Source: a bacterium (GTDB taxonomy: Bacteria > Omnitrophota > Gorgyraeia > Gygaellales > Profunditerraquicolaceae). Taken from it: a stretch of DNA of 7,262 bases. The notes under the pieces are model-generated. The model searched no databases, was not told the origin of the DNA, and saw nothing but the letters and a program-made list of their open reading frames with translations. Below, in pieces: positions 6,508-7,262 of the stretch. The stretch's first letter is position 1. Each line of letters starts with the position of its first letter. Position numbers and translations under genes: made by a program. The DNA lies in assembly GCA_004298075.1 (NCBI GenBank), contig SCRK01000024.1, forward strand, positions 1-7,262, written 5' to 3'.

Positions 6508-7262
6508 GGCGTTGGGCTCCCACAAAGCGGAGTAAATGCGTTATTTCCGGCAATTAACCCGGCATAAATTTCTTCCATTTCCCCCGCGTTTACTTCTATA
6601 TTTTTAACCCGGGGCATATTTTTCTTAAACTCATTCATGACTTCGGGATTATCTACCGCGTACCTTATCTTATCTGTTAGATCCTGTATGTCCGCGGGAT
6701 TAAACAACAGGCCATTTACGCCATCAGTGACCAGTTCCGGTATACCGCCGGTTCTTGAGGCTATGACAGGGGTTTTCGCCAAAAACGCTTCCTGTATCAC
6801 CAAAGGAGCATTCTCATGCCAAATGGAAGGCACAACCAAAACATCCACCTCTGAAAGAATGCTTCCGATATCCTCATTCTTATAGCCGCCCATAAAATGG
6901 ATGTTTTTATTCCCGCAGGCTTTTTTAATAGACCTGAGATAAGACTCGAACCCTTTGTAAACGCGATCACTGCCGTAAATTTTAAGCTCGGCATTTGCCC
7001 GCCTTATCCTCTTAAACGCGCTTATTAAAACATGCGGACCTTTGCTCGGAAGCAAGGTGCCCATAAAAGCAAAACGGATCTTGCCATTTTGTCCGCTTTT
7101 TTCGATCCTGTTAAAGTATGCTGTATTCAAGCCGTAAGGAGAAATGATGATCTTGCTTTGAGGAATGCCGAAATCGGTAAATTTTTCCTTTATGAACCTG
7201 GAGGGGGTCAAAAAGATATCTACCATTGCGCAAGCCTCTTTTATCCGCCTTTCCCTTAATTC
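6504..7262 (-). CDS. GT4-family glycosyltransferase, C-terminal 252 residues (N-terminus beyond right edge)
   Basis: This is a cytoplasmic GT-B retaining glycosyltransferase that would add a sugar from a nucleotide donor to the growing glycan. The frame is open through the right edge. The first Met in the window (7226) is internal to a typical 'pS.f....f...G' segment (TPSRF at 19-23 of the visible part), so it is not the start. The C-terminal Rossmann domain is complete: FMGTLLPSKG (66-75), the donor-site E-x7-E motif ENAPLVIQE (150-158), then GGIPELV followed by DGVNGLLF. The last roughly ten residues are a hydrophilic tail. The TGA stop overlaps the next gene's TTG start by four bases. Family is firm; the donor and acceptor sugars cannot be told. 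Confidence 0.93.
   Translation of the reverse strand, partial: ELRERRIKEACAMVDIFLTPSRFIKEKFTDFGIPQSKIIISPYGLNTAYFNRIEKSGQNGKIRFAFMGTLLPSKGPHVLISAFKRIRRANAELKIYGSDRVYKGFESYLRSIKKACGNKNIHFMGGYKNEDIGSILSEVDVLVVPSIWHENAPLVIQEAFLAKTPVIASRTGGIPELVTDGVNGLLFNPADIQDLTDKIRYAVDNPEVMNEFKKNMPRVKNIEVNAGEMEEIYAGLIAGNNAFTPLCGSPTP
6517..6521 (-). promoter_or_regulatory. Ribosome binding site (GGGAG) deciding the ligase start
   Basis: GGGAG lies nine bases before the TTG at 6507 and inside the end of the glycosyltransferase gene. It supports TTG 6507 over the upstream in-frame TTG at 6525, which has no purine-rich site before it. Confidence 0.6.

Noticed and set aside
6353..6994. Short minus-strand frames at 6353-6553 and 6797-6994
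   Set aside because: They overlap the ligase and glycosyltransferase genes in another frame on the same strand and have no supporting motif or spacing.

Overview
The window is one tightly packed, leftward-reading (minus-strand) gene cluster for making and exporting a cell-surface polysaccharide. There is no plus-strand gene, no RNA gene and no gene-free stretch: the longest gaps between genes are about 14 bases. The enzymes point to a Gram-negative-type envelope. The moderate GC content, a cobalamin-type radical SAM enzyme and a very large Wzt suggest an uncultured lineage, possibly Omnitrophota or a relative, but that is a weak inference from style and no taxonomic marker is present.

In transcription order (right to left): a GT4-family glycosyltransferase whose N-terminus lies beyond the right edge (6504-7262); a multi-pass O-antigen ligase/polymerase-like protein (5281-6507); a TSUP (TauE/SafE-like) membrane transporter (4514-5266); the ABC-2 permease Wzm (3720-4499); the ABC ATPase Wzt with an exceptionally long C-terminal region (925-3723); and the N-terminal 310 codons of a fusion protein (1-932) that runs off the left edge just as a B12-binding radical SAM-like segment begins. 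Several junctions are short stop/start overlaps (TTGA, ATGA, ATGAATAG; possibly GTGA), so the cluster is probably one transcript with coupled translation.

The likely working order is as follows. The glycosyltransferase adds sugars on the cytoplasmic side. Wzm/Wzt export the lipid-linked chain, and the ligase-like protein transfers or polymerises it on the outer face of the inner membrane. The radical SAM protein may chemically modify a sugar or lipid.

The main discovery is a roughly 200-residue module, not recognised by me as a named family, present four times in adjacent genes: three copies in tandem behind the Wzt ATPase and one at the N-terminus of the radical SAM fusion. All four share a Thr...Trp...Trp...Trp framework with near-invariant spacing: 23/25/40 residues in three copies and 25/25/36 in the fourth. 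An aromatic follows 9-10 residues after the last Trp. I infer that exporter and modifying enzyme share a recognition domain, perhaps for the same glycan. Between the first two Wzt modules lies an 11-residue (33-bp) tandem repeat forming a charged, probably coiled-coil linker.
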